From Planctomycetaceae bacterium (lineage in GTDB: Bacteria; Planctomycetota; Planctomycetia; Planctomycetales; Planctomycetaceae), in contig CANJQC010000013.1 in assembly GCA_947476295.1 (NCBI GenBank), positions 1 to 64,000 on the forward strand: a DNA stretch of 64,000 nt, given 5' to 3'. This document shows, piece by piece, positions 1 through 7,657 of this stretch. The notes below the pieces were generated by a model, which saw only the letters and a list, made by a program, of their open reading frames with translations, was not told the origin of the DNA and made no database searches. Position 1 is the stretch's first letter. Every line of letters begins with the position of its first letter. The position numbers and the translations under genes were made by a program.

Positions 1-155
1 CCCAATTGCAGTGTGGGCTTTCCTCTTTCAAATTCAGACAAGAACCGCACGCCGACACCCGCGAGGGCCGCCGCATCTTTCAGTGTCATGCCGGCCGCTT
101 TTCTACGCTGGCGAACCAGTTGGCCGATCTGAATTGCGTCGTCAACTTTAACCAT
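1..155 (-). CDS. HipB-type XRE antitoxin/repressor, N-terminal part (cut by window edge)
   Basis: The minus strand from ATG at 155-153 reads MVKVDDAIQIGQLVRQRRK and then a helix-turn-helix ending in LSEFERGKPTLQLG. This is the pattern of the short HipB-type regulators (y4mF/couple_hipB family), which bind their own promoter and neutralise a HipA-like kinase toxin. The gene continues left of the window, where a hipA-like partner would be expected. This start is preferred because the family usually begins close to the first helix and because the first operator palindrome lies just upstream (163-176), as expected for autorepression. The family call is strong; toxin-antitoxin function is inferred because the partner is not in view. 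Confidence 0.85.
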   Translation of the reverse strand, partial: MVKVDDAIQIGQLVRQRRKAAGMTLKDAAALAGVGVRFLSEFERGKPTLQL

Positions 156-162
156 AGGTGTG

Positions 163-274
163 TTCCCGATCGGGAATAGTTTTGACATTCAGCCCGCAGA
201 TGACAGTAAATATCCCGATCGGGAACAATATATCAGGCTGGCTAGTTTGTCAAGCTATTTTTCCCGAGCGGGAT
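163..274. promoter_or_regulatory. Three palindromic operators at 49-bp intervals upstream of the hipB-like gene
   Basis: Three near-identical palindromes are visible: TTCCCGATCGGGAA (163-176), ATCCCGATCGGGAA (212-225) and TTCCCGAGCGGGAT (261-274). Their centres are exactly 49 bp apart. The first lies 8 bp upstream of the start codon of the divergently oriented hipB-like gene, so occupancy should block its transcription. HipB dimers are known to bind several inverted repeats in their promoter, so these are best read as autoregulatory operators. This is inference from position and symmetry. The exact -35 and -10 of the minus-strand promoter are not clear. Confidence 0.75.
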
Positions 275-351
275 TTTCATCTGACTGTTGTTACGAAGCA
301 CAGCTGCAGGCCAAACCCAAACGGTCGGCAGAAAGCAGACTAACCGGACAG

Positions 352-380
352 TTTCCCTCAATCATGGGGTGTCATATAAT
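352..380 (+). promoter_or_regulatory. Possible tilS promoter
   Basis: A perfect TATAAT lies at 375-380. The hexamer 17 bp upstream is TTTCCC (352-357), a poor -35. It would give a leader of about 130 nt before tilS. It is supported by the -10 match only. Confidence 0.35.
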
Positions 381-518
381 TCCATCGCCAGTTCGAGTGC
401 TGCGAATTTGCGAATTATTGGTGAGATTTCGGCGTGCAGTCCGCTCTGCAGCAGACTCTGGTCACATCTCCTGATTGAATCTCTCATTGAATACCTTACG
501 GAGTCTGATCAACAATAA

Positions 519-1541
519 ATGTCTCACCCCGTATCTGCCGATCGTTCCGGTTTCGAAAATCAGCTGGAACAGAATCTGAAACGCCTGATCGTGGCAGGGC
601 AGGGCGTGTTGTTGGCGGTTTCCGGTGGCCGCGACAGCATGGCGCTGCTGCACGGAATGGCTAGGCTTCGCGGCATCTTGAAAATTCCTCAGATCATCGT
701 CGCGCATCTGGATCACGGCCTGCGTGGCGATGCAGGTCGGCACGATGCAGAACTTGTCCGATCGGTCTGTAAGTCGCTCGACGTGCCGATAGTCATTGCT
801 GAATGTGGGGCAGGGCAGCTTGCAAGAGCATCACGCGGCAGTCTCGAAGAAGCGGCACGAATCGCACGCTACGAATTTCTGCAAACGACCGCGAAGCAGC
901 ACGGAACGCCATTGGTTGTGACCGCTCATCATGCTGCCGACCAGGCGGAAACGGTCCTGCACAATATCCTCCGCGGCACCGGCCTCCGCGGTTTGCGAGG
1001 TATTCCTGAACGCCGACGGTTGGCTGACAATGTTGAACTCATTCGCCCGATGCTGACGATTAAGTACGACACAATTACCGAGTACATTCGACAGCACACG
1101 ATCGCGTATGCGGCTGATGCCACCAACGACGACAACGGGTTCACCCGCAATCGCATTCGGCATGAATTGTTGCCGCAATTGCAATCGGAATTCAATGCAC
1201 AGGTTCCCGATGCACTCCTGCGGCTTGCCGCGCAGACACAGGAACTTCTGCAGAGCCTTGATGCTATTGCGGAATCACTGCTGGCCGAAGCAGTGCTTGA
1301 ACAGACACCGGAACATTGCCGTTTGGACGTGCGAAGATTGACCGAACACCCAGAACCTATCGTCCGCCACACTTTGACGGTGTTGTGGATTCAGCAAAGC
1401 TGGTCTCGCAAAGACATGAGTCGCGAACACTGGAATCGCCTGGCCTCGATGTTGTTTGATCCTCCACCAGCATCGATCGATCTTCCGGGCAGCATCCGTG
1501 CAGAAATACGCGGCAACCTGCTGGCACTGGAACGGACATGA
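519..1541 (+). CDS. tilS: tRNA(Ile)-lysidine synthetase TilS
   Basis: The 340-residue protein modifies C34 of the CAU-anticodon isoleucine tRNA to lysidine, using ATP and lysine, so that AUA is read as isoleucine. The N-terminal PP-loop ATPase motif SGGRDS (residues 35-40) is the family signature SGGxDS. Downstream are LDHGLRGDA, the metal/ATP segment TAHHAADQAET and the conserved FTRNRIRHELLPQL. The remaining C-terminal part matches a short TilS with a reduced substrate-binding domain; E. coli TilS is about 430 residues, and shorter forms exist. It is transcribed alone, divergent from the hipB-like gene and convergent with the MFS gene. It is an essential housekeeping function in most bacteria. 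Confidence 0.95.
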   Translation: MSHPVSADRSGFENQLEQNLKRLIVAGQGVLLAVSGGRDSMALLHGMARLRGILKIPQIIVAHLDHGLRGDAGRHDAELVRSVCKSLDVPIVIAECGAGQLARASRGSLEEAARIARYEFLQTTAKQHGTPLVVTAHHAADQAETVLHNILRGTGLRGLRGIPERRRLADNVELIRPMLTIKYDTITEYIRQHTIAYAADATNDDNGFTRNRIRHELLPQLQSEFNAQVPDALLRLAAQTQELLQSLDAIAESLLAEAVLEQTPEHCRLDVRRLTEHPEPIVRHTLTVLWIQQSWSRKDMSREHWNRLASMLFDPPPASIDLPGSIRAEIRGNLLALERT

Positions 1542-1568
1542 GTGTCGATCTTGCGCAGCCATATGCAA

Positions 1569-1597
1569 CGAGGCCGGTCAGAATCTGACCGGCCTCG
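1569..1597. terminator. Palindromic hairpin between convergent tilS and MFS genes
   Basis: A perfect 13-bp stem, GAGGCCGGTCAGA (1570-1582) with TCTGACCGGCCTC (1584-1596), is extended by an outer C-G pair. It sits between two convergent stop codons, where a bidirectional terminator is expected. No U-tract follows on either strand, so intrinsic termination is uncertain. Confidence 0.5.
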
Positions 1598-1631
1598 AAT
1601 GTCGAAAACAATTTGCTGCAGCAAATACTCT

Positions 1632-3203
1632 TTATGGAGACGTAGCCGCAGGCTCCTCATCGGAAACGTGGACCACCTTGTAGCCACCCGTTGACTTGAA
1701 ATACATCATCATCAGGAGATAACAAACTGCCATAGTGGCTGGCACATACGCCGTCAGCCTCAGGGCCTGTTTACCACCGTAGATCCCGGCGTCTTTTACC
1801 GGTTGGGCATCTACATTTTCAAATGTCTTCGCAGACTCCCACCAGGCTGCCTGTAACTCGTAGTTTTCATCCTTCTGGCTGGAATCGTCCAAGAGCTTCC
1901 CGACGCGAGCAAGTTCCTTGCCTTTGTCTTCGAGGGCACCAACTTTGGCTCCATCCAAGCCCACTGTCTTGAAGCCCAGAAAGCTCTCTTCCTTGCCTGC
2001 TTTGTATCGCTCATATGCTTCAGGGGATTTCTCCTTGAGGTTCGCCGATGCATTGTAATCCTGCTTGAAACCGATTGCAGGACCGCCGAGCAATCCGGCC
2101 GAGAGCATTCCGGCACCCCCCAGCATTCCGATTGCAATCGCGCCGCCCTTCGGGAACTGCTCGGAAACGACCGCCAGCATTGTCGGCCACAGGAATGTTT
2201 TTCCAAGGGCATACACTGTCGCGGCAATGACACAGGTTGCGACTGTCGTTGCGCCTCCGAGCAATGTCAGGCCAATCGCACCCAGAACGGCGCTAAAGAA
2301 CAAGAGACCAAGTGGAGAAATTCGATGGACGATCGGGCCTGCAAAAAAACGAAGTGCAAACATCAGCATTGATGTGTAGGAAAATAGGATGAGTCCCTTT
2401 GTAGGACTCCCCATGATTGCGCCTGTAATCTTGGCGATCCACGAGTCGGTTCCCAGTTCGACATAACCCACCATTGCATGAATCGCGAGCAGACACAGCA
2501 TCAACGGAGCGAACACGGTAGCAACCATACTTCCCGTGGACACTCCAGCGTCCGCTGCCTCCGACTTTGGAAACTTTTGTCCAAAGAGCATCACCCCGTA
2601 GGCAATGACTGGAATCAGAAACAGCGACATCTGAATTTTCCAGTCGACAGCAGCGCTGACGACATTACCTGCATCATCTGTCGTGGCTGCCATCAGTGCC
2701 GATGCAACGCTTCCCAGCACCAGGCCGGCAGGCCATCCGGCATGGAGAATATTCAGATAGTGCGTCTTGTTTTTAGGGAATAATGCTGCAGTCAGCGGAT
2801 TGACAACTGCCTCACAAAGACCGTTGCCAACAGCGAAAATAAACATTCCCCAAAACAGACATGTAAATGCTGCCGCTTTGCCGCCGGAAGCAAATGCCAT
2901 AGGAGCACCCAGAGTTAATCCGGCTGAAACCAAGTGTAGCAGGAAGGCGAGGATCATCAGCTTGCCATAGCCAACCTTGTCCGCGATGAGCGAACTCAGG
3001 ATAATGACAATGCCAAAGCCCGTCAGCCCCCCCCCTGTGATCGTACCCAGCTCCGTCATTGTAAAACCAAACTGATTGGCCCACTGTCCGAGGATTCCAC
3101 CTCGCACAGAATAGCCGACGCCTGCGGCCAGAATGGCCATAAAACCAGCCAACAACAAACGCTGGGCGTTTGGAGCAGTAGTTTGAGTGTTACCTGAACT
3201 CAT
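1632..3203 (-). CDS. MFS transporter with a soluble insert before the last membrane segments
   Basis: This 523-residue protein has about twelve hydrophobic segments in two bundles, as in major facilitator superfamily permeases. It opens with a short polar tail and then a glycine-rich first helix pair. Between the penultimate hydrophobic region (near GGPAIGFKQDY) and the final membrane helix (PATMAVCYLLMMMYF) is a hydrophilic stretch of roughly 100 residues rich in Lys, Glu and Asp, absent from typical MFS proteins. Such inserts occur in planctomycete MFS members annotated as sugar transporters; the substrate here is not readable. The start ATG is supported by AGGAGA 8 nt upstream. The gene converges on tilS and has no operon partner. 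Confidence 0.8.
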   Translation of the reverse strand: MSSGNTQTTAPNAQRLLLAGFMAILAAGVGYSVRGGILGQWANQFGFTMTELGTITGGGLTGFGIVIILSSLIADKVGYGKLMILAFLLHLVSAGLTLGAPMAFASGGKAAAFTCLFWGMFIFAVGNGLCEAVVNPLTAALFPKNKTHYLNILHAGWPAGLVLGSVASALMAATTDDAGNVVSAAVDWKIQMSLFLIPVIAYGVMLFGQKFPKSEAADAGVSTGSMVATVFAPLMLCLLAIHAMVGYVELGTDSWIAKITGAIMGSPTKGLILFSYTSMLMFALRFFAGPIVHRISPLGLLFFSAVLGAIGLTLLGGATTVATCVIAATVYALGKTFLWPTMLAVVSEQFPKGGAIAIGMLGGAGMLSAGLLGGPAIGFKQDYNASANLKEKSPEAYERYKAGKEESFLGFKTVGLDGAKVGALEDKGKELARVGKLLDDSSQKDENYELQAAWWESAKTFENVDAQPVKDAGIYGGKQALRLTAYVPATMAVCYLLMMMYFKSTGGYKVVHVSDEEPAATSP

Positions 3204-3742
3204 TCAGAAAGTCTCCTGTGCAAGTCTCGCTCGATGGATGGGAATGCGACACAAACCATGAACAGAGTTCGGAAACGGCTTCGTTCGCATAAAAGCGAGG
3301 CCCGACCATCACCCTGACAGGCCGCGTAGTCTAGTGTCGCCGTGAGTCGGTTTCCATGAACAAAGCTGCGAATCGGCTCGCGATTCCCCAGTGGAATCGT
3401 CAAAGTCAAAATCTGCTGGCCGCAGTAACCTGCCGACGCAAAGTCGTCCGGCAACTTCGCCGGAGTCCGGCGAGCCCTTCACCTCGACGTGAGCCCCGGA
3501 GTTTGACGTCTGGGAAGACTTGGGTAATTAACGACAACTCGGCTGAAGAACGACAATCAAACGGTCCTGCGGCACGCCCCCGAATCGTTGGCAGATCCGG
3601 AAGGAAAACTTAGTGCGTGTGTTGAAAATGGATTTCGTTCAAACATTATCACGACCGCGTTTGTAGCTACCGTGTAGGCTTGAGGTCTCGGGAGTCGCAC
3701 AATGTTTCAGCGACTCCGCTTCTCTCGCGAAAGGTTTTATTT
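3204..3742. other. Divergent intergenic region upstream of the MFS gene
   Basis: No convincing gene is seen in the first ~480 bases. A small perfect hairpin, TCGCCGGAGTCCGGCGA, lies at 3457-3473. The last part is the leader of the small secreted protein gene. Confidence 0.5.
3691..3717 (+). promoter_or_regulatory. Stem-loop in the 5' leader of the small secreted protein gene
   Basis: GGAGTCGC (3691-3698) pairs with GCGACTCC (3710-3717) across an 11-nt loop, ending 25 nt before the start codon. It could affect mRNA stability or be a leftover terminator. It is seen directly; the role is unknown. Confidence 0.45.
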
Positions 3743-4000
3743 ATGCGTTTGATTATTGCATTCTCAACTGTGGCGATGATTGGACTGTCGTCATCCGCGA
3801 TGGGATTTGAATCAGCCCCATCACTGATTTCTTCCGGCAATCTGACTCAGTCGCTCCAGTCCCTCGAAGTTCGCCAGTCAGCAAAGCTGGCTGATAGCGG
3901 ATGCTCGGTTGCTGCCGGCGGACGAGCTGGCGGCTTTTTTGGTCGACTGATGGAAATGGAACGTCGCAAGAACGCCTGGCTGCGTGGTATGGTTCGTTAA
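3743..4000 (+). CDS. Small secreted protein of unknown function
   Basis: The 85-residue product starts MRLIIAFSTVAMIGLSSSAM, a classic Sec signal peptide with probable cleavage after SSAMG or nearby. The mature part is about 60 residues, Ser/Leu rich, and ends in a basic segment, ERRKNAWLRGMVR. The start at 3743 is chosen over the in-frame ATG at 3680 because it begins the signal peptide directly and is preceded by GAAAGG. It contains one cysteine. No family is recognised. Small secreted proteins like this are common and poorly characterised in planctomycetes. It is a single-gene unit with a strong terminator about 330 bp downstream. Confidence 0.6.
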   Translation: MRLIIAFSTVAMIGLSSSAMGFESAPSLISSGNLTQSLQSLEVRQSAKLADSGCSVAAGGRAGGFFGRLMEMERRKNAWLRGMVR

Positions 4001-4327
4001 GAATCTCTGGTGCTGGCCCTATCGACCAGCTGAGTTCCGCCGTTTGTCAGAGCTTCCCCCAAAACACCTGACTTCGGGCGGGCTATTTTGCAGAGTTTTC
4101 TGACTTGGCGCCGGTTCCGAAAAAGCTGCAGATTTCTGGTGGCAAAGCGTGTTTCGTTTTGTAGTGTTGTGTTCGTTCCTGGTGGTTTCGTCAGCCAGTG
4201 TGAATTGCTGGGGCAAACGCTTCAGCATTGATCCTGAACTCTGAAAGGCCGTTTGATACTCAGGCAAGGGATTCAAGACAAAATTGAGAGTCCCACCTGA
4301 CAACAGCGTCTAAAACCCGGATCGATT
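4001..4327. other. No gene seen between the small secreted protein and the terminator
   Basis: Short open frames on both strands overlap each other and show no recognisable protein pattern, so none is called. Confidence 0.5.
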
Positions 4328-4370
4328 AAACGCGGCAAACTCGAAATGAGGTTGCCGCGTTTTTTGTTTT
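4328..4370 (+). terminator. Rho-independent terminator
   Basis: AAACGCGGCAA (4328-4338) pairs with TTGCCGCGTTT (4352-4362) and is followed by a T-rich run through 4370. This is a textbook intrinsic terminator for plus-strand transcription, most likely ending the transcript of the small secreted protein. Confidence 0.8.
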
Positions 4371-4430
4371 GTTTGATGGTGAAGGTTTCTGGCAGGACGA
4401 ATGGTTCGATCACCCGTCGCCGTCCCGCGA
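4369..4430 (+). pseudogene. Fossil of a second RAYT transposase copy
   Basis: The plus strand encodes GFWQDEWFDH (about 4384-4413). This is the same peptide as RFWQDEWFDH in the minus-strand RAYT remnant, and the DNA matches at 26 of 28 bases over the core. Only this block and about 19 nt separate it from the adjacent REP-like hairpin. In the other copy roughly 125 nt intervene, so this copy has an internal deletion. It shows that two oppositely oriented copies once existed here. Confidence 0.6.
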
Positions 4431-4462
4431 AGGTAGGTCTTTTCTGCTGGAAAAGACTTTCG
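4431..4462 (+). repeat. REP-like hairpin, copy a
   Basis: GTCTTTTC (4437-4444) pairs with GAAAAGAC (4450-4457) around the loop TGCTG. The whole block from GGTAGGTC to ACTTTCG closely matches the reverse complement of copy b. It lies beside the fossil RAYT fragment. Confidence 0.7.
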
Positions 4463-4557
4463 AGCGAAGCTCGAACCGCCGTGAGGCGCACGTCCGCTCC
4501 ACGGCACCGCGTTGCCGTTTCTTCGACCTCATTTGGTCGCTGGTCGCAGCAGGCCGC

Positions 4558-4588
4558 GAAGTCCTTTCCGGCAGAAAGGACCTACTTT
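4558..4588 (-). repeat. REP-like hairpin, copy b, overlapping the RAYT stop codon
   Basis: GTCCTTTC (4561-4568) pairs with GAAAGGAC (4574-4581) around CGGCA. On the minus strand it begins AAAGTAGGTCC, and the TAG stop of the RAYT remnant lies inside this conserved start. It is oriented inversely to copy a, as in paired REP (BIME) arrangements that RAYT proteins mobilise. Confidence 0.7.
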
Positions 4589-4980
4589 AATGAACGCGAC
4601 CAGCCACCGTATTTCCATTCTCGAAACACCCTGACAAGATTGGCTGCCACTGGATTATTCTGGATGTATTTCATGATGCGTTCGTCCTGTTCATCGCTGC
4701 GTGACCAGTGATCAAACCATTCGTCCTGCCAGAAGCGGTTGCGGGGCAACTTGATCCGCGTCGATGCCTGATGGCCGGTCCAGCGTTTGAAGTCTTCGAT
4801 CGATTCCTTCAAAGTTCCCTGCAGGACACTCAAGAACAGGTGGACGTGATTCGGCATAATGACAAATTCGAAAACCTGCCAACGATTGATCTGGACTCGA
4901 TGCTGAATCGCTTCCATGACCGTGTCTGCGACTTGAGGAGTACTAAGCAGCGTGTTCTCGTTGGCTCGATCCAGCCTCGG
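4582..4980 (-). pseudogene. REP-associated tyrosine transposase (RAYT, Y1/IS200-like), 5'-truncated
   Basis: The minus strand shows the Y1-transposase hallmarks: the HUH motif in FVIMPNHVHLFL, then DFKRWTGHQAS, RFWQDEWFDH and the catalytic-tyrosine segment MKYIQNNPVAANLV. This is the TnpA_REP family, which acts on REP hairpins by single-strand cleavage. Homology begins near RLDRANENTLLSTPQV (about 4974). The usual N-terminal strand (about 40 or more residues) is missing, and the upstream sequence reads instead as a BlaR1-like start in another frame. An alternative GTG start at 5031 would add unrelated residues. Most likely it is an inactive remnant, although the catalytic residues survive. 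Confidence 0.75.
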
Positions 4981-5087
4981 GCGGCGGTTGTTGCCATCAG
5001 GACAATCACAATGCGCAGGCTGCCTTGCCACGACATGCGAAAGATTTCAGTGACGACGGATTGCAGAAGTTCCGGTATCGAGTTCAT
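4981..5087 (-). pseudogene. N-terminal remnant of a BlaR1/M56-family sensor
   Basis: From ATG at 5087 the minus strand reads MNSIPELLQSVVTEIFRMSW and then a hydrophobic stretch, LRIVIVLMATTAARG. This resembles the first membrane helix of M56/BlaR1 antirepressors. The ATG overlaps the TGA of the BlaI-like remnant in an ATGA, the usual coupling of blaI and blaR1. The resemblance ends near 4985, where RAYT sequence begins, so the gene was probably truncated by that element. The peptide is short, so the family call rests partly on context. Confidence 0.5.
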
Positions 5088-5272
5088 CGGTCACCTCCGT
5101 TGGCCATCTCATCAGAGTTCTTTTCACTAGTCTGATTCAGAATTGCTCGCAGCACCTCCAGATCTTCAGGACGAACGCTGGCGTCTTTGGCAAAGTGAAC
5201 GAGCAGGGCACCTACGTCGCCGCCGAAGACTTCTTCCACAAACGACGGGCGACACTGTTGCATCATTCGCAT
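5084..5272 (-). pseudogene. C-terminal remnant of a BlaI/MecI-family repressor
   Basis: The minus-strand frame ending at 5084 reads SFVEEVFGGDVGALLVHFAK and later SVRPEDLEVLRAILNQ. This matches the dimerisation tail of BlaI/MecI repressors, which typically has FGGS..ALV and LSPEDLEELR. The winged-helix DNA-binding half is absent: upstream the strand is occupied by the 3' end of the dioxygenase gene in another frame. Its overlap with a BlaR1-like start supports the identification. It is non-functional as a repressor. Confidence 0.6.
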
Positions 5273-6018
5273 GGAATTCGGAATCGCCATTTCAGGGGCG
5301 ATGGAAGTTCGAATGCTGCGAACTCGAAGTGAATAACTCGGCGATGACCAGATTGTTCCATTGGGGACGACGCATGCAGCAGAAGCGGGCACATGAGCAC
5401 TGCACCGCCCGCTGAGACTTCGCAGATGGTTGCACCACCTGAAGCTGCCCGCTGTTCAATTCGATCCGAAGTCAGACGTTGCAACAGATGAGTTCCTGGC
5501 AGAATTTTCAGCGCTCCGTTGTCCGCTCGGCAATCATCAAGATGCAGCCGCATTGTAAGGATTCTCGCCATCAACTCGACCGGGGGTTGTACGCACTGGA
5601 CGCCCGCTTTCCGCGTCCACGCATGAAATCCGTCCACATCATGTCGTTGTTCCACGGCGATCGACAAATCCTGATGCCAGAACACTCCCCAGTTCGCTCC
5701 CTCGGTTTTGTCGAACAGGGTCGATCGAATCAGGAACGCACCAGATCCCAAAATCGCCTCAACGATCTCTCGCACTGCTGGACACCGTACCAGCTCAGTC
5801 GTCTCCGGCACAACATCTGTCAGATTTCGCAACGCATACACGCCGGTCGAATTCGCAACCGCAGATTCTGAATCGCGACTCTCTCTTGCTGATTCGGTCA
5901 GTTCCACATACCGAGCCACGGTTTCAGCCGAAAGGCATTCTTCCAGAACGGCAAATCCATGTTTCTGGAAGTGATCGGGCAGGCTCAGAGTTGATTCGAA
6001 TGTGCTCATGACACGCAT
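5263..6018 (-). CDS. Phytanoyl-CoA dioxygenase (PhyH) family protein
   Basis: This is a 251-residue Fe(II)/2-oxoglutarate oxygenase of the PhyH family. The iron-binding facial triad is visible as WHQDLS (His115, Asp117) and the distal His in CPLLLHASSP (His215). The 2-oxoglutarate-anchoring Arg is in GHRRVIHFEF (226/227). The substrate is unknown; planctomycetes have many PhyH paralogues. It starts 2 bp after the stop of the DUF1501 gene, so the two are co-transcribed. A second possible start (MSTFES) lies 9 bp downstream. The last residues run into the BlaI remnant zone, so the native C-terminus may have been altered by rearrangement. Confidence 0.85.
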   Translation of the reverse strand: MRVMSTFESTLSLPDHFQKHGFAVLEECLSAETVARYVELTESARESRDSESAVANSTGVYALRNLTDVVPETTELVRCPAVREIVEAILGSGAFLIRSTLFDKTEGANWGVFWHQDLSIAVEQRHDVDGFHAWTRKAGVQCVQPPVELMARILTMRLHLDDCRADNGALKILPGTHLLQRLTSDRIEQRAASGGATICEVSAGGAVLMCPLLLHASSPMEQSGHRRVIHFEFAAFELPSPLKWRFRIPCE

Positions 6019-6020
6019 TT

Positions 6021-7439
6021 TCAGGCCCGGATCAACTCGCTGATCGGATCGCCGAAGGGCAGGATCGGCATCGGGCGACCCCCGTAATCTAGGAAAGAAT
6101 CGGACGTGTTGATTCCCAAGTGTCGATAGACCGTGGCCCAGAGATCGTTCGGCGTGAGCGGTCGATCTGCGGGATGTTCCCCTTTGGAATTGGTGGAGCC
6201 GACAATTTGACCGGTGCGAATGCCGCCGCCGGCCATGATGAGCGACATGGCCTGCGGCCAGTGATCGCGACCTGGCTGCATGACACCTGTCTGGGAGCCG
6301 ATCGAGTTTTCAATTCGCGGTGTGCGACCGAACTCGCCGGTCACTACGATCAATGTCTTCTGGTCGAGCCCGCGTTGATAGACGTCTTCGATCAGCGCAG
6401 TCACGGCCTGATCGTAGATCGGCAATCTCACTTTGAGGTCATCCCAGATGTGGCAGTTCACGGCATGAGAGTCCCAGTTGTAGACTCCCCGCTTCAGCGA
6501 CGGAACACCCGATTGATAAGGGTTCTCCATAATGACGGTGACGAAGCTGACGCCAGCTTCCACTAGGCGCCGGGCCATCAGAGCTCGCTGACCCCAGCAG
6601 TGGCGGCCATATCGATCCCGCAATTCATCCGGCTCGCGCGTGAGATCGAATGCCTTCTTCGCGGCATCGCCCATCAACATGCTGACCGCCCGCTGCTGAT
6701 AGCGATCGATAGACTCCATCATCTTCGAAGCGTCGATCTTTCGTTCCATCCGGTCAAGACTGCCAAGCAATTTCATGCGATGATCCACCCGGCCGGCAAT
6801 CGCAGCATTCAGTTCGATGTTCGGAATGGCAAAGTTGGGCTGAGTCGGATCGCCTTCGACATTGAACGGCAGATAAGCCTGACTCAAATAGGCCGGGCCC
6901 TGAGCGAAGACGTCATTGACGCGGCCACCGGGATTCAGTGAGACGTAGTTCGGCACACCGCTATTAACACGCTCGCGACACTTTGCGACAATCGACCCGG
7001 TCGCTGGGGCGTCGTTCACCGTGTTGACAGGGGTCGCCGGAACGCGGCCCGTCATCATCCGCTTGTGACCGCCGCCATGGTCTGCGAATTCATGAGAGAT
7101 TGAGCGAACCACTGCATACTTGTCGGCAATCGTGGCGTGGCGTGGCATCAGCTCGCAAACATCCAGCCCGGAAACGTTGGTCGGGATTGGTCGAAACGCT
7201 CCACGATAGTCAGATGAAGCCTCGGGCTTCATGTCGTACATATCCATGTGCGGCGGGCCACCTGGCAACCAGACGAAGATGACCGATGTCTGCCGATCAA
7301 TCGACCGACCGGCTTCCTCGGCGCGAGCCTGCATCCGGAACAAATCAGGCAACGTTAACCCGCCGACTCCCAGCACTCCGGCCGTCAAAACTTCACGCCG
7401 ACCCACTGGTCCCGAGCAGGCACGTTTCTTGTACTGCAT
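6021..7439 (-). CDS. DUF1501 family protein with Tat signal
   Basis: The 472-residue protein begins with a twin-arginine signal (GRREVLTAGVLGVGG), so it is exported folded. The body has the sulfatase/alkaline-phosphatase-like pattern of DUF1501: VIFVWLPGGPPHMDMYDMKP at the start, SHEFADHGGGHKRMMTGR, TGEFGRTPRIE near the end, then a C-terminal segment with LTPNDLWATVYRHLGI. DUF1501 proteins are abundant in planctomycetes, usually paired with a cytochrome-type DUF1553/PSCyt protein, and their function is unproven. Here the partner is a PhyH protein instead. Its length is typical of the family. Confidence 0.9.
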   Translation of the reverse strand: MQYKKRACSGPVGRREVLTAGVLGVGGLTLPDLFRMQARAEEAGRSIDRQTSVIFVWLPGGPPHMDMYDMKPEASSDYRGAFRPIPTNVSGLDVCELMPRHATIADKYAVVRSISHEFADHGGGHKRMMTGRVPATPVNTVNDAPATGSIVAKCRERVNSGVPNYVSLNPGGRVNDVFAQGPAYLSQAYLPFNVEGDPTQPNFAIPNIELNAAIAGRVDHRMKLLGSLDRMERKIDASKMMESIDRYQQRAVSMLMGDAAKKAFDLTREPDELRDRYGRHCWGQRALMARRLVEAGVSFVTVIMENPYQSGVPSLKRGVYNWDSHAVNCHIWDDLKVRLPIYDQAVTALIEDVYQRGLDQKTLIVVTGEFGRTPRIENSIGSQTGVMQPGRDHWPQAMSLIMAGGGIRTGQIVGSTNSKGEHPADRPLTPNDLWATVYRHLGINTSDSFLDYGGRPMPILPFGDPISELIRA

Positions 7440-7657
7440 GACATGGCTCCAGATTAACAGCCCATTCCAAGGATCTGGTCAGCACCAAATCCGCCAGTAT
7501 TCAGCGAACCTGCGAGCGTAACTGAACCTTGGGGAGTTGTACCACAGTTATTATCGGCTGGAGCTGACATTCAGGACGAATATCCAGTGTTGACTCGCCA
7601 CAAAGCAATCACGGTCGGCCAGCTTTGAGGGTGTGAGTCAGTTAGCCGCATAGGTTC

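Larger units (their letters stand above)
157..518. other. Divergent intergenic region between hipB-like gene and tilS
   Basis: Apart from the three operators and a possible tilS promoter, no gene is supported here. The short open frames lack family resemblance and overlap one another. Confidence 0.6.

Noticed and set aside
4019-4303. 94-codon minus-strand frame after the small secreted protein
   Set aside because: There is no family resemblance and no ribosome site, and it overlaps other random frames.
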